From Arcanobacterium sp. (lineage in GTDB: Bacteria; Actinomycetota; Actinomycetes; Actinomycetales; Actinomycetaceae), in assembly GCA_022778805.1 (NCBI GenBank), contig JALFSN010000008.1:231669-295668 (forward strand): 64,000 nucleotides of DNA, written 5' to 3'. Numbering within the stretch: the stretch's first letter is position 1; every line of letters starts with the position of its first letter. The translations under genes were made by a program, and so were the position numbers. The notes beneath the pieces were generated by a model that saw nothing but the letters and a program-made list of their open reading frames with translations, was not told the origin of the DNA and made no database searches. Below are positions 29,522 through 38,305 of the stretch, in pieces.

Positions 29522-31319
29522 GCGCACGCTCCCCTCCCTGAATTAATCCCGATAGCTCAGCCTGATGGGCAAAGGCTGGGGCTGCACTCACCACTTCACT
29601 AAAGGTGCCCTGTGCTCGTATCTGCCCATCTTCCATGAAAAACAGTATGTCTGAATCTTTAACTGTGGAAAGCCGGTGGGCAATAGAGATCATCGTGAGC
29701 TCGCCACGCAACTGATGAATAGCACGAGTAACCTCAGCCTCTGTCTCCGTATCCAGAGCACTCGTTGCCTCATCGAGAATCAGTACCAGCGGATCAGAGT
29801 AGAGCGCTCGGGCAATTCCCAGCCGCTGCCGTTGCCCACCAGAAAGAGCAATGCCGCGCTCGCCAACCGTAGCATTTACCCCGCCAGGGCGCGCCTGCAC
29901 TGTTTCCCACATCTGTGCTTTCTTCAGACACTCGATCACTTTCTCATGATCGATATCCCCTTTCCAGGTGAGCGCCACATTTTGTTCAATAGTGCCGTCG
30001 AAGAGCGATACCTCTTGTGGCACATAGCCCACCTGGGCACGCCAGGCCGCTAAAACATCAACTAACGGCTGTTCATCGAGAGAAATGATCCCAGATTCTG
30101 GCTCAAGCAGACCTAAAATCATATCTACTAGCGTGGATTTCCCCGAACCAGATTCTCCAACGAGAGCAACTGTCGAGCCCATCGGGATACGCATGCTCAC
30201 GTGGTTAATAGCTGGCCGCTCACTGTTCGGATAAGTGAACACCACATCGTCGAGAATCAATTCGCTCGGAGAATCCTTGATCGGCTCTTTGCCAAGGATT
30301 TCTTTGTCGGCCACGTATTGTTCTGCCGCTTTAATATCATTCAACACGGCTGCTACCTGCGCCTCGTTGGCATTGAGGGTGTTCATCACTGCCTGAAAAC
30401 CCGTAATGGAAGGAACGATTCTCATCCCCGACACGGCAAAGAGCACCACCGCATTGATCACGTCGCTAAAATCGTGCGAAATAAAGAATTGGATAAAGCC
30501 GATCACCAAAAATCCACCGATGAGCGCCGTATCCATCACGAACTTGGGCACTGCAGAAAGAAACTGGATATTGGCGCGGGCACGCGTAGCGTGAAATCTA
30601 TTTTTCTGCACCACGTCCGCCACTTCGCTTACTTTGTCGCGCAAAGTGACTTCTTTCAACGCTCCCACCATGTCAGTCATGAGACCAGCCACTTTGAAAG
30701 AGTAATTGCGGTTCACCCTTCCCGCTTCAACGGTGCGCCGCGAGAGCACAACATAGAGTAAAATGGTGATAAGCCCTAGATAGACGAGCGTGGCCACCGC
30801 CGTCACCGGCTGAGCCACGATGAGCACGATGATGATGAATACTGAAGTCATCACCAAACTCGGCAAGTTGAGCAGCGGCAAAATCAGCCCTGCATTGATC
30901 GCCGCAATTCCTACGTCTGCCATGCGCACAAGCTGCGAGGTAGAGCGGGAAAGCCGATCAATCCACGGAGCTTCAAGATATGCGGTGAACAGGCGCTTGC
31001 CTACTTCCATTTCGAATGCAGCAAATTTCCGGGTGGCAAACCACTGCTGCACCACGGATGCCGCAGATTTAGCCAAAATAATCGCGGAAATCACCAGAAT
31101 CACCCATAGGTATTGATCCCGGCCAAACGTTCCCACCCATGGAATCACAATGGGGTTGCCCGCTAAAATAGCCGTCATTGAGAAAGCCAACAGCATCAAA
31201 GCTGTGACGTCCATTGCCACGAGCAGCATCGACACGATCACATACACCACCATGTATGAGCGTGCGCCGGAGGGCAGATGCCGAGAAGCTTCTTGCAATT
31301 GCCGAAAAGATGCCTTCAT
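29514..31319 (-). CDS. ABC half-transporter, PglK/MsbA-like lipid-linked glycan flippase
   Basis: About 601 residues: six membrane helices in residues 1-310, then a nucleotide-binding domain with Walker A GESGSGKST, signature LSGGQRQR, Walker B LVLILDEATSALD and switch His in IAHRLST. A fused exporter of this type forms a homodimer. The low-conservation membrane part with MDTALIGGFLVIGF is like PglK, which flips lipid-linked oligosaccharides. Heading a glycosyltransferase operon, it most likely flips one of the lipid intermediates. The ATG at 31319 lies 11 nt after GGGGAG; a GTG at 31331 is possible but abuts that site. It is a second export route next to the Wzm/Wzt pair. Confidence 0.88.
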   Translation of the reverse strand: MKASFRQLQEASRHLPSGARSYMVVYVIVSMLLVAMDVTALMLLAFSMTAILAGNPIVIPWVGTFGRDQYLWVILVISAIILAKSAASVVQQWFATRKFAAFEMEVGKRLFTAYLEAPWIDRLSRSTSQLVRMADVGIAAINAGLILPLLNLPSLVMTSVFIIIVLIVAQPVTAVATLVYLGLITILLYVVLSRRTVEAGRVNRNYSFKVAGLMTDMVGALKEVTLRDKVSEVADVVQKNRFHATRARANIQFLSAVPKFVMDTALIGGFLVIGFIQFFISHDFSDVINAVVLFAVSGMRIVPSITGFQAVMNTLNANEAQVAAVLNDIKAAEQYVADKEILGKEPIKDSPSELILDDVVFTYPNSERPAINHVSMRIPMGSTVALVGESGSGKSTLVDMILGLLEPESGIISLDEQPLVDVLAAWRAQVGYVPQEVSLFDGTIEQNVALTWKGDIDHEKVIECLKKAQMWETVQARPGGVNATVGERGIALSGGQRQRLGIARALYSDPLVLILDEATSALDTETEAEVTRAIHQLRGELTMISIAHRLSTVKDSDILFFMEDGQIRAQGTFSEVVSAAPAFAHQAELSGLIQGGERAHE

Positions 31320-31437
31320 GAAGCGCTGCACTCCCCACTCAATATTTTCATGCCATAATTCTATATGAGCATGCGAGCGAGGATAGCATTGATCGCCTGG
31401 TTCGCACCCTCAACACAGCAAACAGGAGGAGAGTGCA

Positions 31438-32356
31438 GTGAATGATCTGTGGCTTCGAAAAGCTTACGGAAAATGCTATCGTTTCGCCCGTGCTGCCACC
31501 CACCGCGCTCAGGCTACCGTCCGTTCGTTCCCTGAAATAGCGCTTCTACGCGATTCTGGAATCTGGAAATAGAGTGACCGGAAAATTTCTGGGCGGGGCT
31601 CCTCAGCACGAAATCGATAGCATGCGCCGGGCCGGAATCCACGTGGCCTTGCTCTTCCACGGATCAGATATCCGGCAAGCCACCCTGCACCAGCGCACTG
31701 TGGCCGATTCTCCCTTGAAAAATCAAGGAGCCTACTGGGACGCCGTGCGCAATCGCGCAGCAGCTAATGTGCAGCTAGCACAAACATTCGACGGCCCAAT
31801 TTTCGTTTCTACCCCCGGCCTAGTTCCTCACGCACCACACTCTATCTGGGTGCCATTAGTCGTTGATAGCAGCCGCTTCGCCACCACCAACCCAGTGCTT
31901 GAACGCCCCATTCCCGTGGTGATCCACGCCCCATCTAACCCACTGATGAAAGGCACAGCCGCTATCGAGCCAATTCTAGAGAAGCTCCATGAGCAAGGCG
32001 TGATTGAATACCGCAGGCTGTCAGGGATTGCGCACGATCAGATGCCAGCTTTTATTGCCGCTGCCGACGTGATCGTCGATCAGGTGGTGTTAGGCGATTA
32101 TGGCATGTTGGCAGCAGAATCGATGGCTGCTGGCCGCCTCGTGCTGGCAAACGTCAATGAAGCACAGACAACCGTTCCCGATCTGCCCGTTGTGCACGTC
32201 ACGGGAGCCACGTTAGAAGAGACACTTCGAGCAGTTATTGCCGACCGACCGACATACCGCGATATTGCGCTGCGTGGCCCCTCCTTTGTGCATCAATATC
32301 ACAGCGGATGCTATGCCTCAGATGTCCTGTGGAACGAATTTATTGCACACTACTAG
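31438..32356 (+). pseudogene. Disrupted GT-B glycosyltransferase, two frames
   Basis: A GTG at 31438, 8 nt after a good AGGAGGAG site, opens a 44-codon frame whose product (basic helix, then FPEIALLRDSGIW) looks like the N-terminus of wall-polysaccharide glycosyltransferases, but it ends in TAG at 31570. One base later, in the +1 frame, a 260-codon frame runs from a GTG at 31574 to 32356 without a ribosome site; it contains VALLFHGSDIR, a GT-B donor domain (VVIHAPSNPLMKGTAAIEPIL) and AAESMAAGRLVLANV. The family N-domain between these blocks is too short, so a deletion with frame loss is more likely than a single slip. Translation coupling could still produce the C-terminal piece. The 3' end overlaps the epimerase gene by 17 bp. 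Confidence 0.65.
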
Positions 32357-33398
32357 CCAGCAGCACCTCAGCCACTTTCTGAGCTGCATGTCCATCACCA
32401 TAAGGTATTGCATCGGTGGGCTCAGGCTGAGGGCAGCGGATAGCCGCAAGCATCGGCTCCCCCGGCTCTACCAGCTGATTCCATCCGAGCGACACCGTCT
32501 CCACCCATTCTGTTTCCGTGCGCACCGTGATGCATGGCGTCCGCAGCAAGAACGCTTCTTTTTGCAGACCGCCAGAATCTGTGACGACGGCCGTTGCACT
32601 CATTACTGCCCGTACCAGCTGCGGATACGGCAATGGACTATGCCAATGCAGATTTCCTCGATCGACCGTCCCTCCCTGCTCTTTCACGATATTGCGCAGA
32701 CGAGGGTGGGCCAGCAGATAAACCGGTACCGGGAATTGTGCAAATGCATCGAGAATAGCCGATAACCGCTGCGGATCATCGGTGTTTTGCGGCCGATGAA
32801 TCGTAGCAATCACATAGTTTCCCTCGGGGCTCGGCACCGGAATTGGAGCATCAATGACGGCGTCACGCTGCGCAAAAAGCACATCTGCCATCACATCTCC
32901 CACAAGCACTGTGCGCTGCGCCAACCCTTCACGAGTGAGCTGTGCCACTGCCTCTCGGGTCGGAGCAAGGAGTAGATCTGCCGCATGATCGGTGAGCACA
33001 CGATTGTGTTCCTCTGGCATCGTGCGATTGAAAGAGCGCAGCCCCGCTTCTAAATGCGCTATCGGCACCTGCAGCTTCACAGCAGCCACGGCTCCGGCGA
33101 GAGTGGAATTGGTGTCCCCATAGACGAGCAGCCAATCCGGACGGTTCTCCAGCAAAATTTTCTCAATATCAATGAGCATCGCACCGGTCTGCTCACCGTG
33201 GTGCCCAGAGCCAACATTCAGGTGATATGTAGGCTCTGAAATGCCCAGATCTTCGAAAAAAGAGCGAGATAGCAACGGATCGTAATGCTGGCCTGTGTGC
33301 AAAATTTCGTGTTCGATGTGGGCTTCACGAAATGCACGATCAATTGGAGCCAGCTTCACAAACTGTGGGCGTGCACCCACCACAGACATCACTTTCAC
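32340..33398 (-). CDS. UDP-N-acetylglucosamine 2-epimerase, non-hydrolysing (WecB/WbpI type)
   Basis: 352 residues. Reversible epimerisation at C2 of UDP-GlcNAc or of its 2,3-diacetamido uronate relative. Family landmarks: VVGARPQFVKLAP at the start, LVYGDTNSTLAGAVAAV, HLEAGLRSFNRTMPEEHNR, VTDSGGLQKEAFLLRTPCITVR with the catalytic acids and histidine. GTG start, with GGGGAAG 5 nt before it. In P. aeruginosa and Bordetella the WbpI paralogue converts UDP-GlcNAc3NAcA to the manno form. Since the WbpB, WbpE and WbpD equivalents are 3-6 kb away, that role is as likely as WecB; sequence alone does not decide. Confidence 0.9.
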   Translation of the reverse strand: MKVMSVVGARPQFVKLAPIDRAFREAHIEHEILHTGQHYDPLLSRSFFEDLGISEPTYHLNVGSGHHGEQTGAMLIDIEKILLENRPDWLLVYGDTNSTLAGAVAAVKLQVPIAHLEAGLRSFNRTMPEEHNRVLTDHAADLLLAPTREAVAQLTREGLAQRTVLVGDVMADVLFAQRDAVIDAPIPVPSPEGNYVIATIHRPQNTDDPQRLSAILDAFAQFPVPVYLLAHPRLRNIVKEQGGTVDRGNLHWHSPLPYPQLVRAVMSATAVVTDSGGLQKEAFLLRTPCITVRTETEWVETVSLGWNQLVEPGEPMLAAIRCPQPEPTDAIPYGDGHAAQKVAEVLLASSVQ

Positions 33399-33554
33399 AC
33401 TATCTTCCCCCTGTATTTCATTTTTCTGCTACTGATTTTTACAGTTTCTCGTACAGCTCCTGTGGCCAGTACGTGAGTATAACTTGTATCATGGCGTTTT
33501 ATTCGCCGTTGTGGTCATTTACTGCCGCAAGTGGCCTGGTCTCTTGAGGTAAGC

Positions 33555-34718
33555 TTATCCCTCTCGAGAGCCTTTCAAAAGCTCCCCAATCGCAGCAACC
33601 GCCGATTCAATCCTGCGCGAAAAGCCCACATTATCCTGAGCCCACTGGGCAATTGCCTGACGGTCTAATGGCTCTTCCAACGCCGTCACCATAGCATCAG
33701 CTATGGATGCCGCATTAAAATCAAGCGCCCAACCCAGGCTATGACTGCGAATATCATCTTTTGCCGGCCCTACCCCAGCATAGATAGTGGGCGTCCCACA
33801 AGCCCAGGCAGCCAACGCTTTTGTCGGGTATGCAAAATCGTAGCCCGCTTCCGGGTGAATAGAGACGAGAGCAGCTACTGCACCGCGTTGATAAGCAGCC
33901 GCCTGCTCTGGGGGCACTGCCGCTTTAATGTGGATGTAGTTGGCAAGATTCGAACTCTGCGCCGCAGCTTGGATTGCCGCTGCCCCATTGCCCTGCCCAA
34001 GAAAGATGATGTGTACATCGGGATAATCAGCATGAATCCACGCCAATGCCTGCACGAAAATCTCTGCTCCCTGCCATTCAGACATCGTGCCAGCATAGAT
34101 GAAATAACGAGCACCGGCGATAGTGACGGTGTGCCCCTGCGGCTGGAAAATATCTGTATTAATACCGTTACGGACGAGTGTGACCTGGCGTGCCCCCAAA
34201 CTTTTTACGCGCTGTTGCACCCCATCAGACACTGCAAAAACTCGATCAGCTCGGCGAAAAACGAACGATTCTGCGGCCCGCAATGCCGCCGTAACAAATG
34301 CTGGCATGCCCGCACCAGCTGCGGCATCAGACCAAACATCTGCAGCGTAGTAAGCATGCGGGCGACGCTTCAGTGCAGCTGCTATTTTCACCACAATTCC
34401 GGTGGTGGGAGGCGGCTCATTCACGTATAGATCGGCTTTCCCTCCCAGCAGTAGCCGGAAAAAAAGCGGAATATCAAAGCTGAGGTATTGCACATATCCG
34501 CGCATATAGCCGTCTTTACCACGCAATACCGGAGCACGGTGAATGGTGACGCCGCTGGGCGTCGTTTCATGCTGTGGCGCGTCTCGATACGCCGAGGTGA
34601 ACACGTCCACGCTATAGCCAGCTCGCGTCAATCCTTCGGCTAATGTTTTCAAGCGAAAACTTGCCGCAGCTGGCTCCGGATCGTAGATCCGCGTGGCTAT
34701 CAATACCTTTTTCATCAT
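33555..34718 (-). CDS. GT4-family glycosyltransferase
   Basis: About 388 residues, GT-B fold, close to the WcaI/WbuB-like GT4 group: KKVLIATRIYDPEPAAASFRLKTLAEGLTRAGYSVDVFT, PPPTTGIVVKIAAALKRRP, and a donor domain with YAGTMSEWQGAEIFVQAL and TKALAAWACGTPTIYAG. The WbuB-type N-terminal glycine loop is seen in many enzymes adding HexNAc or uronic sugars. Start at the tandem ATGs 34718/34715; the ribosome site is weak (TAGAG). The longer frame to 34745 is unlikely. It is leftward, 156 bp upstream of the epimerase, so the two may be cotranscribed, which hints at a link to the uronic-acid sugar. Confidence 0.85.
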   Translation of the reverse strand: MMKKVLIATRIYDPEPAAASFRLKTLAEGLTRAGYSVDVFTSAYRDAPQHETTPSGVTIHRAPVLRGKDGYMRGYVQYLSFDIPLFFRLLLGGKADLYVNEPPPTTGIVVKIAAALKRRPHAYYAADVWSDAAAGAGMPAFVTAALRAAESFVFRRADRVFAVSDGVQQRVKSLGARQVTLVRNGINTDIFQPQGHTVTIAGARYFIYAGTMSEWQGAEIFVQALAWIHADYPDVHIIFLGQGNGAAAIQAAAQSSNLANYIHIKAAVPPEQAAAYQRGAVAALVSIHPEAGYDFAYPTKALAAWACGTPTIYAGVGPAKDDIRSHSLGWALDFNAASIADAMVTALEEPLDRQAIAQWAQDNVGFSRRIESAVAAIGELLKGSREG

Positions 34719-34759
34719 CTCTATAGTAAATGGAGGCCTCAACAAAATCTAAGACAGCA

Positions 34760-35989
34760 CTACCGCGCAGCGCTAGCCCCACGCCCGCTAGCACGCTCGA
34801 ACTGAGGCATTAAATCGGCACTCACCTGTTCACCAAAAAGATCGTTGTTGACGTGCGAGCCATCAGGGCGAAGATACCCTTGGCTACCACGCGAATCATC
34901 ACACAATGCTCCTGGCCCCGACCCAGGGCCAGGAGCACAGAAGAGGGAGTCTCCGTCAATCGTGCGCACATTGCTCCGCGTAGCGGCCACCTCTTTCACG
35001 ATCTGATTAAAATGCTGCCGATACTCGTCGTGGTACACCATGTTGCGAATCAAGGGATATGCGCGAGTTCTTTGATCTCTAGTCATAATCCCCACACCGG
35101 GACGTTCGGTGAGTACCACAACGAGAGTGGCGCCATCAGCTGTAAAACGATCAGCGGCAGCAATGAAATCACGCTTCTGCGCTTCCCGAAACGCCTCTGT
35201 GCTGGGGATGAGCAATGTGCCATTAGCAGCGTAGCGATCGATCCCCTCATGTCGGCTCCACCACAGCACCACACCGGGCCGATATTGAGCAAGCATCTCA
35301 CTTTGCACTGCAAGAACTGACGGACAGTCCTTTCCAGTGGAGTCAGCCGGCCCAAACTCCAGGCGAAAAGCCAGCGCACCGCCCATAAAATATGCTGGCG
35401 GAGGGCCATCAAGCTTAATAAAAAGCCCCACCATCAATAGCCCACCGCCCCAAATTAAGGCGTGAGAATACTTCACACACTACGCTGCAATAGTCGGGTA
35501 CGACACGAGTATTGCAGCTAACGCCCCTAACATGGGTTCAAACGCTTTCGCGTCTGTGCCCATGTATGCGCGGTTTTGCGAAATCGCCATATTATCGGCG
35601 CAAAGAAAAACGCTAGAAAGAGCAATAATACAAGCCGCCACAGCTACCAGCACCAGGATAATGCGTTCTCGCTGTCGCACGGAAGCAGCCTGCGGCGTAG
35701 GCACCAATTGTTCCGCTGGCGAGGAAAGCGGGAACGAGGAATGCCCCCATCGATACACGATCCAAGCCACAGCCATAATCACCAACGGCCAGAGTAGATA
35801 GAACTACTCTTCCACAGCAAGCGACCACATGTGCAACAACGGGGAAACAGTATCGTCTGATTCGAAGTAACTAGCAGAGTTGACGAATCGCCAATTCGCT
35901 AAATAAAACACCGTCCACCACGCACTGGTAACGAGTCTTGCCAGCGCTAGTCTTACTATTCTTTTCCCGCCTGCCGCCGCATATATCAC
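34760..35989 (-). pseudogene. Decayed acyltransferase-3/SGNH protein with two in-frame UAG codons
   Basis: One frame carries three consecutive pieces of an OafA-type acyltransferase. 35807-35989 encodes FYLANWRF...SPLLHMWSLAVEE; TAG at 35804-35806 then replaces the Gln of the invariant EEQFY motif, and the frame continues FYLLWPLVIMAVAW with more membrane helices. A second TAG stands at 35480-35482. The frame goes on to 34760, where a periplasmic SGNH-like portion follows (DCPSVLAVQ, VVLWWSRHEG, YLRPDGSHVN). The N-terminal histidine helix is missing and roughly 200 residues between the membrane part and the SGNH domain are absent, so this is degraded, not just interrupted. The last 238 codons remain open. 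A functional acyltransferase of the same superfamily exists at 7729. Confidence 0.8.
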
Positions 35990-36143
35990 AGCACCGCTTA
36001 TAATTGTGGGAAGCTATAATTAGCGGCATTATAAAGACACGATCTTACCGCCACACCAAGCTAAAAACACCAACCACAGACACACAAAATGGCCTTTAAC
36101 CCTATATTTCATCGCACTGCCACAGCTCGTGTGCCGATACGAA

Positions 36144-36186
36144 GAGGCCGGGACATCAACGAAAGAGGGGTTGATGTCCCGGCCTC
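36144..36186 (-). terminator. Perfect 17-bp stem downstream of the aminosugar operon
   Basis: Arms 36144-36160 and 36170-36186 are exact complements (GAGGCCGGGACATCAAC) with a 9-nt loop, 26 bp past the stop of the oxidoreductase gene. No U-run follows, so it may terminate with Rho or protect the transcript 3' end. Its stability on both strands would also insulate the decayed gene to its left. Confidence 0.6.
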
Positions 36187-36212
36187 ACAGACTTCACAGC
36201 CGCATGAAGGCG

Positions 36213-37208
36213 TCACAATTTCACGGCGTCGCCGGTAGCTGCAGAATCTAAAATTCCCTGGATCACTTTCATCGTGGTGAGTGCTTCACGCATACTCACG
36301 TGATCGCTGCCTTTGCCGAGGATAGCATCACGGAAGTGCTCATGTTCCACTGCAAGAGGTTCACGCTTTTTGAGTGCATAACGCACAATCTCCCCCTCAG
36401 AGACACCACGGAAATTCCGAATCTGATCCCAGCCCAGCTCTTCTGTGCCGTTGGCATAATAGGTGAGATCCCCCATCACCGTCTCAGCCACCAGCATGCC
36501 TTTTTCACCGAGCACCGCCGTGACACGCTCTTTGAAAGGAGTCAGCCAGTTCACCAAAAGGTTGGAGAGCACCCCATTGGCCAGCATACCGCTCGCCGTC
36601 ACCAAATCCTCATCATCACGCCCAGCTTGCTTTGCCGTCTGAGCAGAAATAGAGGTAAACGATGCCCCCGCAATCCACATCTGGATATCCACATCGTGGG
36701 TGGCTAAATCTTTGACGACACCCACATCTGCGATACGAGCAGGGAACGGACTCTGACGCCGGCTCGACACCTGGTAGACCTTGCCAAGCTGGCCGTCCGC
36801 CACGCGTTTACGCATTTCAATCAAAGCCGGATTGCAACGCTCCACATAGCCGACAGCGCCCACAAGACCGCGCTCTTCAAATGCCGTCACCATAGCCTCG
36901 CCTTGCTCAATAGAAAAAGCGAGCGGCTTTTCCACCAGGGTGTGTATACCAGCTTCCGCCAACTTCATCACAGTTTCGAAGTGTAGTGCCGTTGGCACTG
37001 CCACCACGGCAGCATCTATTCCAGCATCAATCAGTGCCTCCACATTAGGAAGCACTTCAAGATCGCCAGCCACGCCAAACTTATCTCCATACGGATCGGC
37101 GATAGCCACCAGCTCCACGCCGTCGAGGGCTCGAATATTGCGCACGTGGTGGCGTCCCATTGAGCCAATCCCAAGCATCCCATAGCGCAGCGTCTGCTCT
37201 GCCATCAT
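36213..37208 (-). CDS. Gfo/Idh/MocA oxidoreductase, WbpB/WlbA-like 3-dehydrogenase
   Basis: 331 residues. Rossmann domain with MLGIGSMGRHHVRNI at the start, then VAVPTALHFETV and the EKPLA motif with the conserved lysine; the C-terminal beta domain has VKDLATHDVDIQMW with the catalytic His. In the WbpB/WlbA branch it oxidises C3 of UDP-GlcNAcA to a 3-keto sugar with NAD. The frame extends to 37298 but the ATG at 37208 overlaps the aminotransferase stop as ATGA, and the downstream ATG at 37205 is adjacent, so the short form is right. It is third in a tight operon with the aminotransferase and acetyltransferase. Confidence 0.87.
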   Translation of the reverse strand: MMAEQTLRYGMLGIGSMGRHHVRNIRALDGVELVAIADPYGDKFGVAGDLEVLPNVEALIDAGIDAAVVAVPTALHFETVMKLAEAGIHTLVEKPLAFSIEQGEAMVTAFEERGLVGAVGYVERCNPALIEMRKRVADGQLGKVYQVSSRRQSPFPARIADVGVVKDLATHDVDIQMWIAGASFTSISAQTAKQAGRDDEDLVTASGMLANGVLSNLLVNWLTPFKERVTAVLGEKGMLVAETVMGDLTYYANGTEELGWDQIRNFRGVSEGEIVRYALKKREPLAVEHEHFRDAILGKGSDHVSMREALTTMKVIQGILDSAATGDAVKL

Positions 37209-38305
37209 GCACCCGCTTTCGCCAAAGCATTCACAGCATTCACAATCCGCTCCAGGTCCCCCTGGCTCAACGACGGATGTACCGGAAGTGAAAGGCACTG
37301 CTGAGCGACCATTTCAGTAGTCGGTAGATCTACGCCTGGAGCATAAGGAGCCAGCGATGGCAAACGGTGATTCGGAATCGGGTAATAGACGCCGGAGCCG
37401 ATATTGAACTCATCCTTCAGCGCCTTTTGGAAGCCATCCCTATCGTCCTCCACGCGGATCGTGTATTGGTGATACACATGCACAGCATCGTCAGCTACCT
37501 TTGGCGTGATCACACCTTCGATGTTGGCGGTGAGGAATTCTGCATTCTGCTGGCGAGTAGCGGTCCAAGCAGCTACTTTCTTCAGCTGCTCACGACCAAT
37601 CGCAGCATTAATATCCGTCATACGATTATTCAAGCCGACGAGCTCATTCGCATATCGCTGTTCCATGCCCTGATTACGGATCATGCGGGCTTTGCGAGCT
37701 ACCTCGTCATCAGATGTGGTGATCATGCCACCCTCACCAGACGTCATATTCTTGGTGGGATAGAAACTGAAGCCACCAAAGACGCCAAACGTGCCCACTT
37801 TTTTGCCGTGGAGTGAAGCGCCATGTGCCTGGGCACAATCTTCAAAAATCGCCAGGTTGTGCTTGCGGGCGATCTCTACGAGAGCGTCCATATTAGCTGG
37901 GTGGCCGTAGAGGTGCACTGGCATAATCGCCTTGGTTTTATCTGTGATCTTCGCTTCTACATCTTGAGGGTCCAGGCAGAAGTGGTCGGCCTCAATATCG
38001 GCAAACACCGGAGTAGCCCCTGCGATAGCCACAGAGTTGCCCGTGGCTGCAAACGTGAACGAGGGCACGATCACCTCATCGCCAGCACCAATCCCAGTGG
38101 CGAGTAACCCCACATGCAAAGCAGATGTGCCAGAGTTCACGGCCACACAGTGCACACCCTCAACCATCTGCGCTGAAAACTCTTCCTCAAAGGCCGCTAC
38201 CTGAGGACCCTGAGCTACCATACCCGAAGTCAGCACAGCATCCACTGCAGCGCGTTCTTCCGCGCCAATCAGCGGCTTTGCTGCTGGAATAAATTCATCA
38301 CTCAT
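37205..38305 (-). CDS. DegT/DnrJ/EryC1/StrS aminotransferase (WbpE/WlbC-like)
   Basis: 366 residues, PLP-dependent sugar aminotransferase. K185 in SFYPTKNMTSGEGG is the Schiff-base lysine, FEDCAQAHGA carries the Asp that binds the pyridine nitrogen, and VNSGTSALHVGL binds phosphate. In the WbpE role it converts the 3-keto uronate to UDP-GlcNAc3NA using glutamate. It starts one base inside the acetyltransferase stop (TGATG) and ends overlapping the oxidoreductase start, so the three proteins are coupled and probably made in equal amounts. Confidence 0.9.
   Translation of the reverse strand: MSDEFIPAAKPLIGAEERAAVDAVLTSGMVAQGPQVAAFEEEFSAQMVEGVHCVAVNSGTSALHVGLLATGIGAGDEVIVPSFTFAATGNSVAIAGATPVFADIEADHFCLDPQDVEAKITDKTKAIMPVHLYGHPANMDALVEIARKHNLAIFEDCAQAHGASLHGKKVGTFGVFGGFSFYPTKNMTSGEGGMITTSDDEVARKARMIRNQGMEQRYANELVGLNNRMTDINAAIGREQLKKVAAWTATRQQNAEFLTANIEGVITPKVADDAVHVYHQYTIRVEDDRDGFQKALKDEFNIGSGVYYPIPNHRLPSLAPYAPGVDLPTTEMVAQQCLSLPVHPSLSQGDLERIVNAVNALAKAGA

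Noticed and set aside
35994..36026. CCGCT/AGCGG arms around two TATAATT copies as insertion-sequence end
   Set aside because: Only 5 bp pair exactly and no transposase or target duplication is near.
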